From positions 28,404,210 to 28,468,209 of the forward strand of contig CM046340.1 in NCBI GenBank assembly GCA_025403435.1: DNA of 64,000 nucleotides. Direction: 5' to 3'. The DNA is from Artocarpus heterophyllus. Its lineage: Eukaryota; Streptophyta; Magnoliopsida; Rosales; Moraceae. The position numbers and the translations under genes were made by a program. The notes under the pieces are model-generated. The model was not told the origin of the DNA. It searched no databases and worked only from the letters and a program-made list of their open reading frames with translations. Positions 46,303 to 58,219 of this stretch are shown here, in pieces. Each line of letters opens with the position of its first letter. Position 1 is the first letter of the stretch.

Positions 46303-48312
46303 TGTTGAAAAATAGTACGTAGCGGAATTTTAAAATTTTTTATATCAGAGTATTTTCAAAAGCATAAGTTTGACACACTATATGTATAAATTAACCAGAT
46401 CTTACTGACCTTATTTGCCAAAAAGCTCCACAATCTGTGAAGAGAAGTAATATTCCAAAAGAGCTTTAACCAACTAGTCTTCTTTGCTATTCTCTATCCA
46501 CAATCGGTATATATGTGGGCACACTCGTACAACTTTTTCATAGGTTACTCTCCTTCCAACCAATTGAGAAAATCCAAAGCTGTAGTTCCTGATGTGTGAA
46601 CAATAGCTCACGGGGAGTTTCAGAGTCTCACCACTAGAGTCTCACTCTAAATCTCTTAATTGATTTAAATAACAATGAGTCTCACTCCCATATTTATAGA
46701 GGTTAGGCCCAGGAGTCAGTCCTTATAAAACAAGACCTAAAAAATTTGAATCAAAATTATTATAAGATAAAATCTGTGTGAAAACATGTGATCAATTTAT
46801 CACTCAATCGGTAGGCTGAACTGGCCAATCGGCTTGCCGAACTTACTCTATCAGTAGGCCAAACTTAAAGATCGGCTTACCAAACTTACGATAAATGATC
46901 CTTGTGAATTTTTTATTTCCCACCTGAAATTCTTGCGATAGAGCCTCAGTTTTAATTCAAATAACCCAATAGAGAAATTATCTTATTAAAGCAGTCATAT
47001 CTAGATAATCTCTAGGAAAATAAATATTCCTGATATTTCAACAAGTTTATCTTGAATTAATTTATTCAAAATTAATCCAACCGATAAACAGATATGAATT
47101 ATCTGATCCTAATAATTCAACAAGTTTATCTTGAATTAATTTTTCATAAAATTAATTCAACCGATAAATAGATATGAATTATCCAATCCTATAAAATTTT
47201 AGCCAATCTGATAATTTGACATAAGTCACCAATTATTGGAAAAGCACGTTATATCGTTATAGAATTTATTATAAGCTAGCAAAAGGGATCTGATGGACCT
47301 ATATAGATTAAGCTCCCTGATAATTATGAAAGCCAATATCCTAGATATACATTTCATAATTATCAACTCTAACGCTACTCCACTAAAAGCTGCACTCTCA
47401 AACTATATAGCATTACAAAGCCCGTATAGCTAAATCTTCATGACATATCATAATGTGTCATATCCCCATAGGATTATCCATAATCAGCTTAAGGATAAAT
47501 TTTGTCTTACCCTCCTAATTATTTGTCTCTTACGTTCCATTATCTCACCATCAGAAAACTTACCATCCAAAAACGGTTACCATTTGGTTACACTTATGTA
47601 TCTAGATGGTTATGAGCTCCAGTTTTTCAGTTACAGGATAACGTATAAAAGAGGATATCAACTACTCCTGAAGAGGAGCTATGGATTCCATATCTATGAA
47701 TAATAGGTCTATGCTATCAAGAGTCATGCCTCTAACGTATTGGCATGCGTACCAACATAAAATGTGGATGTCACCCTTTGGTACATCAAAAGACATAAGT
47801 CAAGACAACGGGCCCACTATTCATCTTAGGATTAAGATACAATACAAATGATTGTCTAAAGTGAATCGATTTGCTGAGACAGAATTATTAATCTAAATCA
47901 ATTCACTTTATGTCCCGATCTAATGCATCATCACCCATGACAATGTGCCAAAGTTTCTATTCGTTAAGTCCCCTTCCAATGGTCAAGACCAACTATCTCC
48001 TATTAGGGATATAGACAAAATAACAATCTTTGCATGAACAAAGCGTCTAACTTTATTACATCGATAACGGATCTTATGATTTAGACCGTCACCTTAAGAA
48101 TTGATTCTTTCGCATAATCTATCCATCATATGCCCCATTCTTAAAGGTTTAGACCGACAATCTCAGACTTTTGTTTGCTCATCACACATTTAACAAATAT
48201 CAACGTAAAGAGGACAAGATTTGGTATATTAATAATAAATAAATTCTTTATTGATAAAAATATCTCCAAAAACATATTACATTTTTACTCCTTCAGGCAT
48301 ACATGTCTAACA
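46303..48312 (-). mobile_element. copia-1 solo LTR inside CACTA gene
   Basis: 2,010 bases, bounded by TGTTGAAAAA and ATGTCTAACA, with no PBS or internal DNA on either side: a solo LTR from recombination between the two LTRs of an inserted element. Flanks are A-rich (AAAAA left, AAAAC right), a near but not exact target duplication. Dyad array at 46,806-46,885, strongly decayed. It splits one protein domain in two. Confidence 0.92.
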
Positions 48313-48557
48313 AAAACTCCAATATAACTCTGAAGCTCATCCCCCTCTTTTCCAAGAGCTTGATCTTTTTCATCAAATTGCACTTGTATTTTTATACCTT
48401 TTGATCTCAACCTTGACACTTTCTTCATCAAAGTTGGTCTTCCTTTTCCATCCACATCTGGATTAAATGGCTCCCTTTTTCGAAGCTCATAACCATTGTC
48501 TTGTCCAGTCATTTCCTCCTCCAAATCAACAAATTTGTTGTTGGATGTGTTGAAATA
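48313..48557 (-). pseudogene. CACTA transposon protein, first half of Transposase_24 domain
   Basis: Minus-strand frame FVDLEEEMTGQDNGYELRKR, GKGRPTLMKKVSRLRSKGIKIQVQF and EKDQALGKEGDELQSYIGVF. The GRPTLMKK and GKEGxELxSYIG motifs are hallmarks of the plant Ptta/En/Spm transposon protein. A likely acceptor (CTCAAG) ends at 48,558; the open frame itself extends to 48,632. It is cut after IGVF by the solo LTR and continues at 46,302. Confidence 0.8.
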
Positions 48558-48960
48558 TTCTTGAGCAGTAATAGTTAAAATTAAACCAAACATATAATTA
48601 AAACTAAAACAAACATGTAATAAAAGCAACATATAATTAAAACCAAAACAAACATATAAACTAACATATAATAAAAACTAAAATACAATAACATTAAAAA
48701 CAATAAATAATAAATAAAATTTAAACTAAGATATAAGAACTAATAATATTAATACTAAAAGTAGCGCGCTAACTAAAACTAATACATTAATTTACTAAAT
48801 CCTAATTACAACAATTCCACAAGAAATCCTTGTGGTGACGATGGATAGGTTGTACTGGTGGAGACGAGGGGGTTCTCGCGGAGGGGACGGAAGGGTTCAC
48901 GATGGGGCTGAAGGAGTGTTCGCGGTGGGGCTCTGCAAAAGAGCTTAATGGCAACAAAGG
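48558..48960. other. Upstream part of CACTA gene, unassigned
   Basis: A repetitive AACATATAA-rich stretch (48,590-48,760), then a GC-richer piece (48,830-48,960) with no recognised protein. No CACTA terminal inverted repeat could be placed with certainty. Confidence 0.45.
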
Positions 48961-51174
48961 TGTCATGCACCTAGACCCGGGTGGTGACATGGTGGTTTAA
49001 TCAAATTAATGAAATAAACATTTAACTAAACTTGCCTATTAATTATTTGGTAATTAGAGAAAATATATTTTGGGTCCTTTATAAAAATGTGATAAATTTA
49101 AAACTTTTATACAATTACCATTTATTAAGTCCTAATAAATATTTTTCTTGAATTACCTCTAAATTTAATTATAATATAAAATATAAAACCAGTGAGAGTG
49201 GGTCGGGCCGCACCAGCCCACATTTTGCACACACATAGTACTGACATAAGTAAAATACAAACCACAATCCAACCAAAAATAAATAATATTCATCTATTAC
49301 ATGCCTTAATAAAATAATCAAATTAATTAAATTAAAACTCCTATGGTCATTCGTGCAATCAGCAGCGTCCTAATCAGTGGTATGCTGCAAACCATCTAAA
49401 GTGAGGGGAAATTTTCAAAACAATAAAACTGTGTACGAAAGGCTCAGTAGGGCTTAGGTTTTAAAAATATTTATTTAACTAAACCAAGGTTTTATTAATG
49501 CGAACACTAGAAAGACAGTAATAGAATTCAGTTAATTACATACTTACCATTCTAGTTCAAAGGTCTCTTGTTATTAAGTTTATTTTAACTAGTACAAAGC
49601 CAACTAATTCACCACCAAAGTGGCCCGGCTAGGTTTCAGGACCTGCTCTCCAAGTTCACTCACTGCATGACCCAATTTTTGTTCATGGCATCATGCACAG
49701 ATGTCTAATTACAAATGGAATTCTTGTCTTGTTCAGTACTAAATATTTATGAAATTTATATCATTACTTGAGTCTCACATTATCAAGTTTCTTGTTCACA
49801 TTTATTATTCCAATCATTATGACCATTTCGTTACTCAACAATTACTGAAAATAATCAAGTAAATAAATCACAATTAATCCTTAAAAACATTTTCAGGAAA
49901 TTATTTTGTGGCCAAAACTTTTTGGAAACCAAGGCTAACAATGAAGAGGGTGTAGAGTCCTATCTCATTGTCCAACATGATAGCTTATACAACGTAGTCC
50001 CAGCCTACTACAAGCCAGATCCTTGGAACCGCAAACAACCTTAGATGTGACATCAATACCTAACTTAGAGCATTCTACATTAGTATGTTATTTCATGGTG
50101 CCTTAGTGTGCCTTTAGAGTCCAATAATCATGTCACAAAAATAAAAAATCCTTTTTATTGTTAAATGATGAAAACTATTGAAAAACTATTATTTTTATGT
50201 AGCTCGGTTGGTCTGTCGAACTATTGGTATCTGGCTACTGACCATCTGAGTCTAGCCTGTCGAACTATTTGAATCCGGCCTGCCGAAGAATGAGTTTGTC
50301 CTGTCGAACTACTTGATCACAATTTAAACATTTTTCCTCCAATTTTTATGCAATGTCACAATATATTCCTAAAATTGAAAAAAGTAAAAACTAGTTTAAT
50401 TTGATTCTTACTCAAATAAAGCTCGATATCATTTTGGTTTAAGTTGTATGAGCTCAAATCATAGGTGTTTAGAGTCTCATCAGCTCAAACAAATGCATGC
50501 ATGAAATTTAGATAAATTTGATATAGAAATTGGAAACTTTAAAGAGAATGAGCTAACCTCAAGTTGGACAGCTTGGAGCTTAATCTTGCTTAGGTTAAAT
50601 GGCTCCCAAAACAGAGTGTGTTTATGGCTTGAAATTGTTTTAGCAAAAGAGAATAGAGAGAGAGAGAAAGAGAGACAGGTAAAAGAGAGGGAGAGTGAAA
50701 GTGAGAATGAGTGTGTCTGAGGCTGGATATAAAGAGAGAGAAAGAGACATGAAGAGTGAGAGTAACAGGTGGAGAGAGGGAGAAATGAGGAAGCTAGGTG
50801 TCTTAATGCAACTCTACATTTTCTAAGTTGGTTTTGATAAAACCATGGGTAGCACATTGTTTTTGTTTTGTGTTGGTATCGTGGGAGGTGATCTTGGGTT
50901 GAGTTTACAAAGCCTAACTGATTTTAGGAAATAAAATAAATTAAATAGGGGTTACAAAAGTTGTTTTTAAAAAAAAAGAGTTCAACAAATTGCCAAAGTT
51001 CATTTAAGGTAATTTTAACAAATATTAAAATTCAAGATAACTAACAAAATAATTAAAAGTGAAATTAATTAGGAAAATACCACAAAATGATTAGATTAAG
51101 TTTAATTTGTAATTAGGCACACTAATTCACCAATTTACATACTAATCATACTTAATTAGTTTTTGGACATTACA
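48961..51174 (-). repeat. G3 gypsy 3' LTR
   Basis: Bounded by TGTCATGCACC at the left and GGACATTACA at the right, so on the minus strand it begins TGTAATGTCC and ends GCATGACA; 2,214 bases. It shares layout and short blocks with the G2 LTR (GGCCCAC, CATGGTGCCTTAGTGTGCC, TTTTGTGGCCAAA). Dyad remnants at 50,203-50,310; GA-rich tract 50,640-50,790 near the expected promoter/5' UTR end. A PPT follows on its right. Confidence 0.85.
50203..50310 (-). repeat. CGGCCTGCCGAA-like remnants in G3 LTR
   Basis: Four or five units, such as GTCTGTCGAACT, CCGGCCTGCCGAAG and GTCCTGTCGAACT. Confidence 0.65.
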
Positions 51175-51191
51175 ACTCTCCTCCTCTAAAG
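51175..51191 (-). other. G3 polypurine tract
   Basis: CTTTAGAGGAGGAGAGT on the minus strand, directly before the 3' LTR. Confidence 0.8.
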
Positions 51192-52312
51192 GAATTTCGA
51201 CCTCAAAATTAGAAATCATCTTAAAAACAAAATAAATGTGCGCACAATTCTTGCATTGTTGGCTCTAATTCCCATGTTGCCTCATCAACTCTGTGGTGCT
51301 GCCACAAGACCTTTACTTGTAGTATGTCACGTTGTCATAAACTTACTACCTTCCAATCAATGATCTGGACCGGCACCTCTTCATAGATTGTGTCTTCCTA
51401 TATCGGTACATTATAGATGAGACCATTTTGCTTGGCTCGGGTGCACATTTTTGAAGCATCGACACGTGGAATACATTGTTGACATGAGAGAGCTTAGGGG
51501 AAGATCGTGTCGGTAAGTAACTACACCAACATGGTAAGTATTCTTAACTGGTCCGATGTACCTCGATGCAAGTTTCCCACTTACACCGAATTGCAAAATT
51601 CCTTTGCATGGTGAAACCTTTAAGAGAACAAAATCACTTACTTTGAATTCCAAAGGTCAGCGTCTCTTGTCAACATAACTCTTTTGTCGACTTTAGGCAA
51701 CTTTTAACCAATCTTGAATCATAGCAACCTTTTCATTACTCTCATGGATCTCATCAGTTTTGACAACGATCCTATTTTCTAGTTCTGACCAACAAACTGT
51801 GATCGATATGGTCTTCCATAAAGTGCCTTGAGTGGTGCCATATCGATACTTGCTTGGTAACTATTATTGTACGCGAATTTAGATAGATGCAAGTGCCTTT
51901 TTTAGTTTTCGCAAAATTCCATACAAGCATGTAACATGTCCTTAAAAATCTGAATAACTCGCTTTGACTATCCATCGGTCTAAGGATGAAAAGTGGTGCT
52001 GAAATTCAAATCCGTGCATAGTATTTCTTAGAAACATCTCCAATATTTAGCATTAAACTAGGTATCCCGATCAAAAGTAATTGACAATGGAACTCCACGT
52101 AGTCTCACTATATTCTTGAGATACAACTCTCCAAGAACTCTCCTTGAACAGGTCAATCTAAAAGGTATGAAATGCACTGATTTCATCAATCTATGACAAC
52201 CCAAATTGCATCATGCTTCTACTCCGTTCTTGGCAAACCGATAAAGAAATCCATCGTAATGTGCTCCCACTTCCATCTTGGAATGGGAAGCGGTTGAAGT
52301 TATCGCTCTCCA
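51192..52312 (-). pseudogene. pol: G3 gypsy integrase
   Basis: Minus strand. It enters at IPRWKWEHITMDFFIGLPRTE and HDAIWVVID (52,150-52,285), the integrase core with its first aspartate. Decayed core follows, then 51,653-51,411 with MEFKVSDFVLLKVSPCKGILQFG and GKLASRYIGP, the GPF/Y-type C-terminal module of Ty3/gypsy integrases. Stops break the frame. No chromodomain could be confirmed between 51,192 and 51,410. Everything upstream (RT, protease, gag, 5' LTR) is missing; copia-2 DNA abuts at 52,313. Confidence 0.85.
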
Positions 52313-53422
52313 AAGATACTTAAGATTGTGTTTAACCATCACCCAATGACCTAATCTTGGGTTGGATTGATATGACTAACTATACCCACCACATAGCAAA
52401 TGTCAAGACTTGTACACAACGTGGCATACATTAGACTTTCCACTATAGATACATAGGGTACCCATCTTATGTTTTCTTTCTCTTGAGGTGCTTAGGACAC
52501 TGCTCTTTTGAAAGATAAACTCCATGATGGGCAAGTAAATTACCTTTCTTGGAGTTATGCATCGAAAATCTAATAAGCACCTTATCAATATACGATGCTT
52601 GAGACAATGCCAACAGTTTGTTCTTGCGATCTCTTATGAGTTGTATTCTAAGAACATAACTTGCCTCTCTCAAATCTTTCATTTGGAATTCATTGGCGAG
52701 CCATTTCTTTATAATAGATAATATACCTACATCATTCCTAAGGAGTAGAATATCATCTACATAGAGAATTAAGAAAACCACCTTCCTATCTTTGATGTAC
52801 TTGTATACTCAAGGTTCATCAATATTTTGATCAAAACCATAAGACTTGATCATCTCATCAATCTTAAGTTCCAAGATCTTGAAGCTTGCTTAAGTCCATA
52901 GATGGACCTTCGAAACTTGCAAACTTTTTGCTCTTGACCTTTGAACACAAACCCTTCTAGCTACACCATATAGATGCTTTCCTTAAGATAGCCATTCAAA
53001 AAGGCAGTTTTGACATCCACTTGCCATATCTCGTAATAAAGACATGTAGCAATAGATAAAAGAATCCAAATGGATTTAAGCATAGCTACGGGCGAGAAAG
53101 TTTCTTTATAATCAACTCCTTCCTTTTGGGTGTAACCCTTTGCCACTGGCCTAGCTTTGAAAGTCTCAACTTTCCCATCCACTCCTCTTTTCTTCTTGTA
53201 GATCCATTTGTACCCTATGAGTTTTATCCCTTTAGGTAGATCCATAAGGTCCTTGACTGAATTTAAGTACATGGACTCCATTTCAAGGTTCATAGCCTCT
53301 AGCCATTTCTCCTTCTCAGAATCTTCCATTGCATGACGATATATTAATGGATCATCCTCACCATTATCAGAGATAGCAAAATGGGTTTCTCCAATTTCGT
53401 TGTAGCGAGTAGGTGGTCTCAC
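52313..53422 (-). pseudogene. pol: copia-2 reverse transcriptase and start of RNase H (minus copy)
   Basis: Minus strand. 53,422-52,961 carries [63 protein letters not shown] and [14 protein letters not shown]. 52,781-52,467 carries [18 protein letters not shown] (YVDD kept) and [15 protein letters not shown]. The RNase H entry follows (ESLMYATLCTSLDICYVVGIVS, HWVMVKHNLKYL) and stops at about 52,313. Gypsy integrase continues beyond, so the RNase H active-site region, PPT and 3' LTR are missing here. The same protein segment resumes on the opposite strand at 57,630. Confidence 0.9.
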
Positions 53423-54607
53423 AACTCTCCCACTATGTCTAGGTGGTATGACATCGTGATCTAGAGATAGGTCTCCTTATTTTGTCCTTCGACAACGGTT
53501 GTCGGTTATAGTCTGGTCTGATCAGAAAGTAACTGTTCAAGTACAATTTTGCTACAAGGTTTATAGTTTGTCATATAATCATTCTCAAGAAAAGTGGCAT
53601 TTGTCGACACAAATACCTTCTTTTCTTGTGGACTACAAAACAAACGTTCCCTCATTCCCTTGAGGTATCCTAAAAACAAGCATACTTCAGAACGTGGTTT
53701 CAACTTTCTAGTCTTTTCTTTCAACACATGTGCTGGATACCGCTATATAGGGATATGTCGTATACTAGGTTTGTGACCATTCCATAACTCTAAGGGTGTT
53801 TTTGTAATAGACTTTGATGGAACTATGTTTAGAAGATATATTGCAGTTTGTAGCACATATCCCCATAATGAAGTGGGTAATGATGAGTAGCTGAGCATGG
53901 ATCTCACCATATCAAGCACTGTCTTCTTCTCTCTACAACACCATTCTGTGATGGTGTTCCAGGTGCGGAGAGTTATGATTAAATCTTGTGTTCTATCAAA
54001 TAGTCCTTGAACTTAGTATCAAGTATTCCTCTCCTTGATCAGATCGAAAAGCCTTCACTATCTTTCTTAATTGCTTTTCAGCTTTTGTTTGGAATTCCTT
54101 TAACTTTCCAAAAGTTTTAGATTTTTTTTTTTTTTGCATTAGGTACATGTATCCATACCTTGAATAATTGCCAATAAATGTGACGAAATATTCGTAACCA
54201 CCATGTGCTTTTACACTCAATGGACCGCAGACATCCGAATGTATTAGCTCAAATGGTTCCTTGGCCCTTTCACCTTTTGTAGAGAAAGGCTTTTTAGTCA
54301 TTTTACCTTTAAGACAAGATTCACAAACTAGTAAAGAACCAACTTTTAGTTCTCTTAAAGGACCATCCTTTACTAGTCTGTTAATCTTATCATGGTTAAC
54401 ATGACCTAATCTAAGGTGCCATCGGTGTGTTTCATCATCAGAAGAAACCTTTTGCTTCTTGGGTTTTGGTTGTTCAACTTTAAACATTTCAATATTGAGC
54501 AGTGATTTTTTGTTGGGCCTCAAAGTGTAAAGCCCATTTTCCAGATGTACAGAACAAATATCCAAACCATTTCTAGAAATATTAGCATAATTACTATTAA
54601 AAAGCAT
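53423..54607 (-). pseudogene. pol: copia-2 integrase (minus copy)
   Basis: Minus strand. 54,607-53,996 is open for about 200 residues: NGLDICSVHLENGLYTLRP, HRWHLRLGHVNHDKINRLV, CESCLKGKMTKKPF (HHCC), ELIHSDVCGPLSVKAHGGY (first Asp), YFVTFIGNYSRYGYMYL and AFRSDQGEEYL (second Asp). The Glu region NGVVERRR lies near 53,940 in a shifted frame. 53,727-53,506 is the C-terminal part ([24 protein letters not shown]). A T-run at 54,123-54,136 adds lysines and may shift the frame. Confidence 0.9.
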
Positions 54608-54900
54608 TAAACATTTGTTAAAACAACCTAGAAATAAAAATCAAATTTTTACAAAAACTAGGAATACAATAAACATTGCCCAACATTAAAAACCTATTTC
54701 TAAAATAAGGTTTTATAACTCCCACTGATCTTGCCAAAACAACCGCTTCCTTTCCCACTCTCATTGTTTTCTCCCCGTCGACAAGCTCTTTTAAAGAACT
54801 AAGCATCTGCAAAGAAGAACAAACATGATTAGTTGCCTCAGAATCAATTATCTAAGGTGAAGTATCATCTTCAACTAAACAAGCTTCTAAAATGAGTAAA
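54608..54900 (-). pseudogene. pol: copia-2 protease region (minus copy)
   Basis: The motif IIDSEATNHVC near 54,826-54,858 replaces DSGA with DSEA. The downstream piece (54,812-54,618: MQMLSSLKELVDGEKTMRVG, VYCIPSFCKNLIFISRLF) is the usual link to integrase. Confidence 0.8.
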
Positions 54901-55750
54901 TCTGATTTACTGTTGTTCTTCTTTTCTTTGAGTTTCTGAAGATACTTCTTGCAGTTTCTCTTCTAGCACCTAACTACACCACAATAGAAACATTTTCCTT
55001 TGGGCTTCTTTTGCTTTGAGCTCTTTTTGTTGCTGTTGTTGCTCTTGTTCCTCCTAAGACGTCCTCCATTGTTAGATTTGCCACTTCCTTTAGTTCTCTT
55101 GTTCCTTTTCCTATTCTTTTGAGTAGAAGAGGAGGTTGAGCTTTTGCAACATTGTTTCACCTTTTTTGGTTGTTTCTTTTGAAATAGACTCGAAGATTTG
55201 TAGCTCATTAAGCAACTCAGTCTTGTTATATTTCATCTTGCTCATAAAATAGTTGCTCTTGAACTGAAGGAACGCAAGAGAGAGGATTTCTATAATCATT
55301 CCCACTTGAGTGGCTTCATCTATAATCACCCTGTTTACCTCAGCCTTATAGAGATAGTTAACATGCTAAGAAGATGTTCTCTGACCAAGGCCCCTGCCTT
55401 CATTTTGGCGTTCATCACAACCTTAATGGCTTCATGACATGCCTTTTCAGAAAGTTTGCCAAACATGTCTTGCAGAGACTGTATTATCTCATAAGCAGTC
55501 TCTATGTTTTCATGCTTCATCCTAAGCACATCATACATGCTAGCCAAAGGAAGCAGTGGGCCTTGTTGTTTGCCTAGATCCATTGATCATATGCTTCTTG
55601 CACATTACAAGAGGCATTGGTAGCAAGCGATATGCTACCATAGAGGACAGTCCTCCATCAGGACAAACTTGTAATTTGCACAAATTAGCGCTATATTCAT
55701 GTTACTCTTCCACTTGATAAAATTATCTTTGGTTAATTTTTCATTTGATG
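54901..55750 (-). pseudogene. gag: copia-2 gag (minus copy)
   Basis: Minus strand. Gag remnants: LTKDNFIKWKSNMNIALIC-like start near 55,735, LASMYDVLRMKHENIETAYEI, DMFGKLSEKACHEAI, VDEATQVGMIIEILSLAFLQF, a Lys/Asn-rich linker and a knuckle CFYCGVVRC in which the His of CX2CX4HX4C is changed and a stop follows. Compared with the plus copy (62,316) about 30 bases holding the start codon are missing. Broken. Confidence 0.85.
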
Positions 55751-56860
55751 TAATAAATAAATAAATAACATAAATTAAACAGTTGCATAAACATCATAAA
55801 TACACATTTTAGAATAGTAAACGTGATGGATGATGCATATGGAAAAACACATCAAATATTCCACAATTATTCAATTTTAATAAATAAAGTACTGCTGTAT
55901 GGTAGGTCAAATTATTTATGAATTTAATTAAGACATTCTCAATTAATAAATGTATTCAAAATATCTCATATTTTCTATATTTATTAATAACCATTTATTT
56001 TTGGTTAAGATATAATTAACAAATTAATTATGTCTTTATGAGTATAACCTACTATTTCAAATTTTAACAGCTCAACTCAAAATTGCCACTGTAAGGTAGG
56101 TCAATTTAATAGTGGCAATTTTGAAGTACATTATAAAATCCTATCTCTTAGAAACCAACCTTGTTATTGATTTAAATGAACACCCTCTGTAGGGAGGACG
56201 AAATTAGAGCATCACGAGGTGCCACCTAAATTTTACAGTGTTGTGCTACTAGTGGAGACCGTAAGTTATATTGTCATATTACCTTCTCCCCTCATTATTT
56301 TAAAATCATGTATTTTATCTTATAAAACATCCTATGTTTCATAATTCTAATTAAAAAAACAATTTCTAATTACTCCGTATTGTTTTGTATTAATAAAATT
56401 CCATCCTATTACCAGATTTTCTAAAAATCTAAATTTATTATGAATTGTCTAAGCTACCCAACATTAAGAAATTTAAAATTAGATAACTTAGAATTAATGT
56501 GAATTTTACTAAGTTTTGACTATTAAAACTAAAATCACATTATTTGGTGGATTAATAAAATAAGTTAAAATTCTATAAAACCAACCCAATAAATTTTAAT
56601 CTTATTAAATTAATTCTAATACATATTAAATCATTTTATAAACAACTTTATAAAAAAAATGAAATAATATGCAAGCGTACGCATGTCATATTACAATAAC
56701 TATGAATGGGCACTTTCTAGATGACATGTTATAATGCATAAACATGTTATCTCAAACATCACATAAATTATAGCAGGAAAATAAATAATAGATTTTTGAC
56801 CAGGTCCTTTGATAATTAAATTACAGCCCATAAAAAAATAAAAAAATTACATGGGTCTTC
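55751..56860 (-). other. copia-2 leader (minus copy)
   Basis: AT-rich; matches the plus-copy leader 61,400-62,315 in blocks such as the TTTTTCATATGCATCATG segment, the ATTTATTAATTGAGAATGTC segment and GGTAGCACCTCG around 56,215-56,235. No gene. Confidence 0.75.
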
Positions 56861-57629
56861 TTGTAACAACATATTGCCCAGTTCCATTGTTGTAGACCTC
56901 ATCGGGTGGTTTACTACGTGAAAAACTACTGGGTTACCTTTTAAATTTGATAGGTCCAAGTTCCTAACTAGGCCAGTAGTCCCATGGTTTTCTAAAGGTA
57001 ACCCACGAGGCACTTTCTCCTTCTTCTCTAACTTCTTCACAAGTTGTTATATGCAGGTGCCTTTGTTACTTGAAAATAAGAACAATGGCTGCCATGTCAA
57101 CCATGTCTTTTTCGTCGATGCCGGATGGCATCACCACTCTATGCTTCACATGTGTTACCCGTGCACCGTTGGATTCTCCACAGTCGACTACTTCGTCGGA
57201 GTTCTCAACTGCCAACTCTAGTCACTTTCATCCGAACCAGCATGAGAGTCTACGAAGGAGGCGGTGAGGTTCAGGCTGACGATAGGAGGCAGCATTGTCC
57301 AAGGCCTGAGGCCATATCCAACTCCATTGCAAGGGAAAAGCCGAGCATTATAGGAGCTCAAAATTGAGCCTGCTACCATGCATAAAGTCAAACTCCATTG
57401 CTGTTCTTCCGTGCACTAGGTGGTGTAGTGGAGGTGCTCAAGGCTACGCCACCGTGACCATCCCGGTCCAAACCCAGAATGTGGGTGTTGTGTGATATCC
57501 TTTTTCATGCATCTGTTGTAGGAAGTTGTTGATGAATTACAAAGATAACTGATTCTTTATCACATGAGGTCTATTTCTTAAACAATTGGTGTTTCACGTA
57601 CTTGAAGCTATTTTTAAATAGCTATTTAT
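56861..57629. other. Unassigned segment with GC-richer core (57,060-57,490)
   Basis: Clearly higher in G+C than its surroundings, with short open frames on the plus strand (for example 57,125-57,367 ending EKPSIIGAQN). I do not recognise a protein. By position it could be the 5' part of the copia-2 minus leader, whose plus counterpart at 60,990-61,170 is also GC-rich but different, or a captured gene fragment. Confidence 0.4.
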
Positions 57630-58205
57630 AAATAACAATTGGGTGACAGTTAAACACATTCTTAAGTATCTCAAGAGAACGAGAAACTATATGCTATTAT
57701 ATTCTGGTGACATTTGATTCCCACTTAATACACTGATTTTGATTTTCAATCAGACAAAGACACACATAAATCTACGTTTGGATTAGTGTTTACTTTTAGT
57801 GGTGGAGCCATAGTTTAGAGAAGCATTAAACAATCTTGTATTGCTGACTCGACTATGGAAGTTGAATATGTGGCTGCTTGTGAAGCAACTAAAGAAGCTG
57901 TTTGGCTTTGTAAGTTCTTAAATGATTTGAAAGTCGTTCTAGACATAGATAAACCACCCACACTATATTTTCATAACAATGGTGTAGTGGCAAATTCAAG
58001 ACAATCAAGAAGCCACAAAAGAGGAAAGCATATAGAGCAAAAATATCATTTGATCAGAGAGATAGTACCTCGAGGTGATGTGGAAGTTGTGAAGATAGCG
58101 TCGAAAAAGAACCTTGCTGACCCTTTCACCAAGACCTTACCAGCAAAGAGCTTCGAGGGTCATTTGGAAGGCTTAGGTCTTAGAGACATGTCTCACCTGC
58201 TTTAG
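57630..58205 (+). pseudogene. pol: copia-2 RNase H (plus copy)
   Basis: Begins near NNWVTVKHILKYLKRTRNYMLLYSGD, then a frame-broken stretch equivalent to TDSDFQSDKD..STFGLVFTFSGGAI, then an open frame from 57,855: MEVEYVAACEATKEAVW (catalytic Glu), LYFHNNGVVANS (normally CDN, so the second Asp is lost), KHIEQKYHLIREI, NLADPFTKTLPAKSF and LGLRDMSHLL, stop TAG at 58,203. Its start coincides with the end point of the minus-copy RNase H at 52,313, with about 35 bases in common. Confidence 0.9.
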
Positions 58206-58219
58206 GGCAAGTGGGAGAT
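58206..58219 (+). other. copia-2 polypurine tract
   Basis: GGCAAGTGGGAGAT directly before the LTR; the same core as copia-1. Confidence 0.92.
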
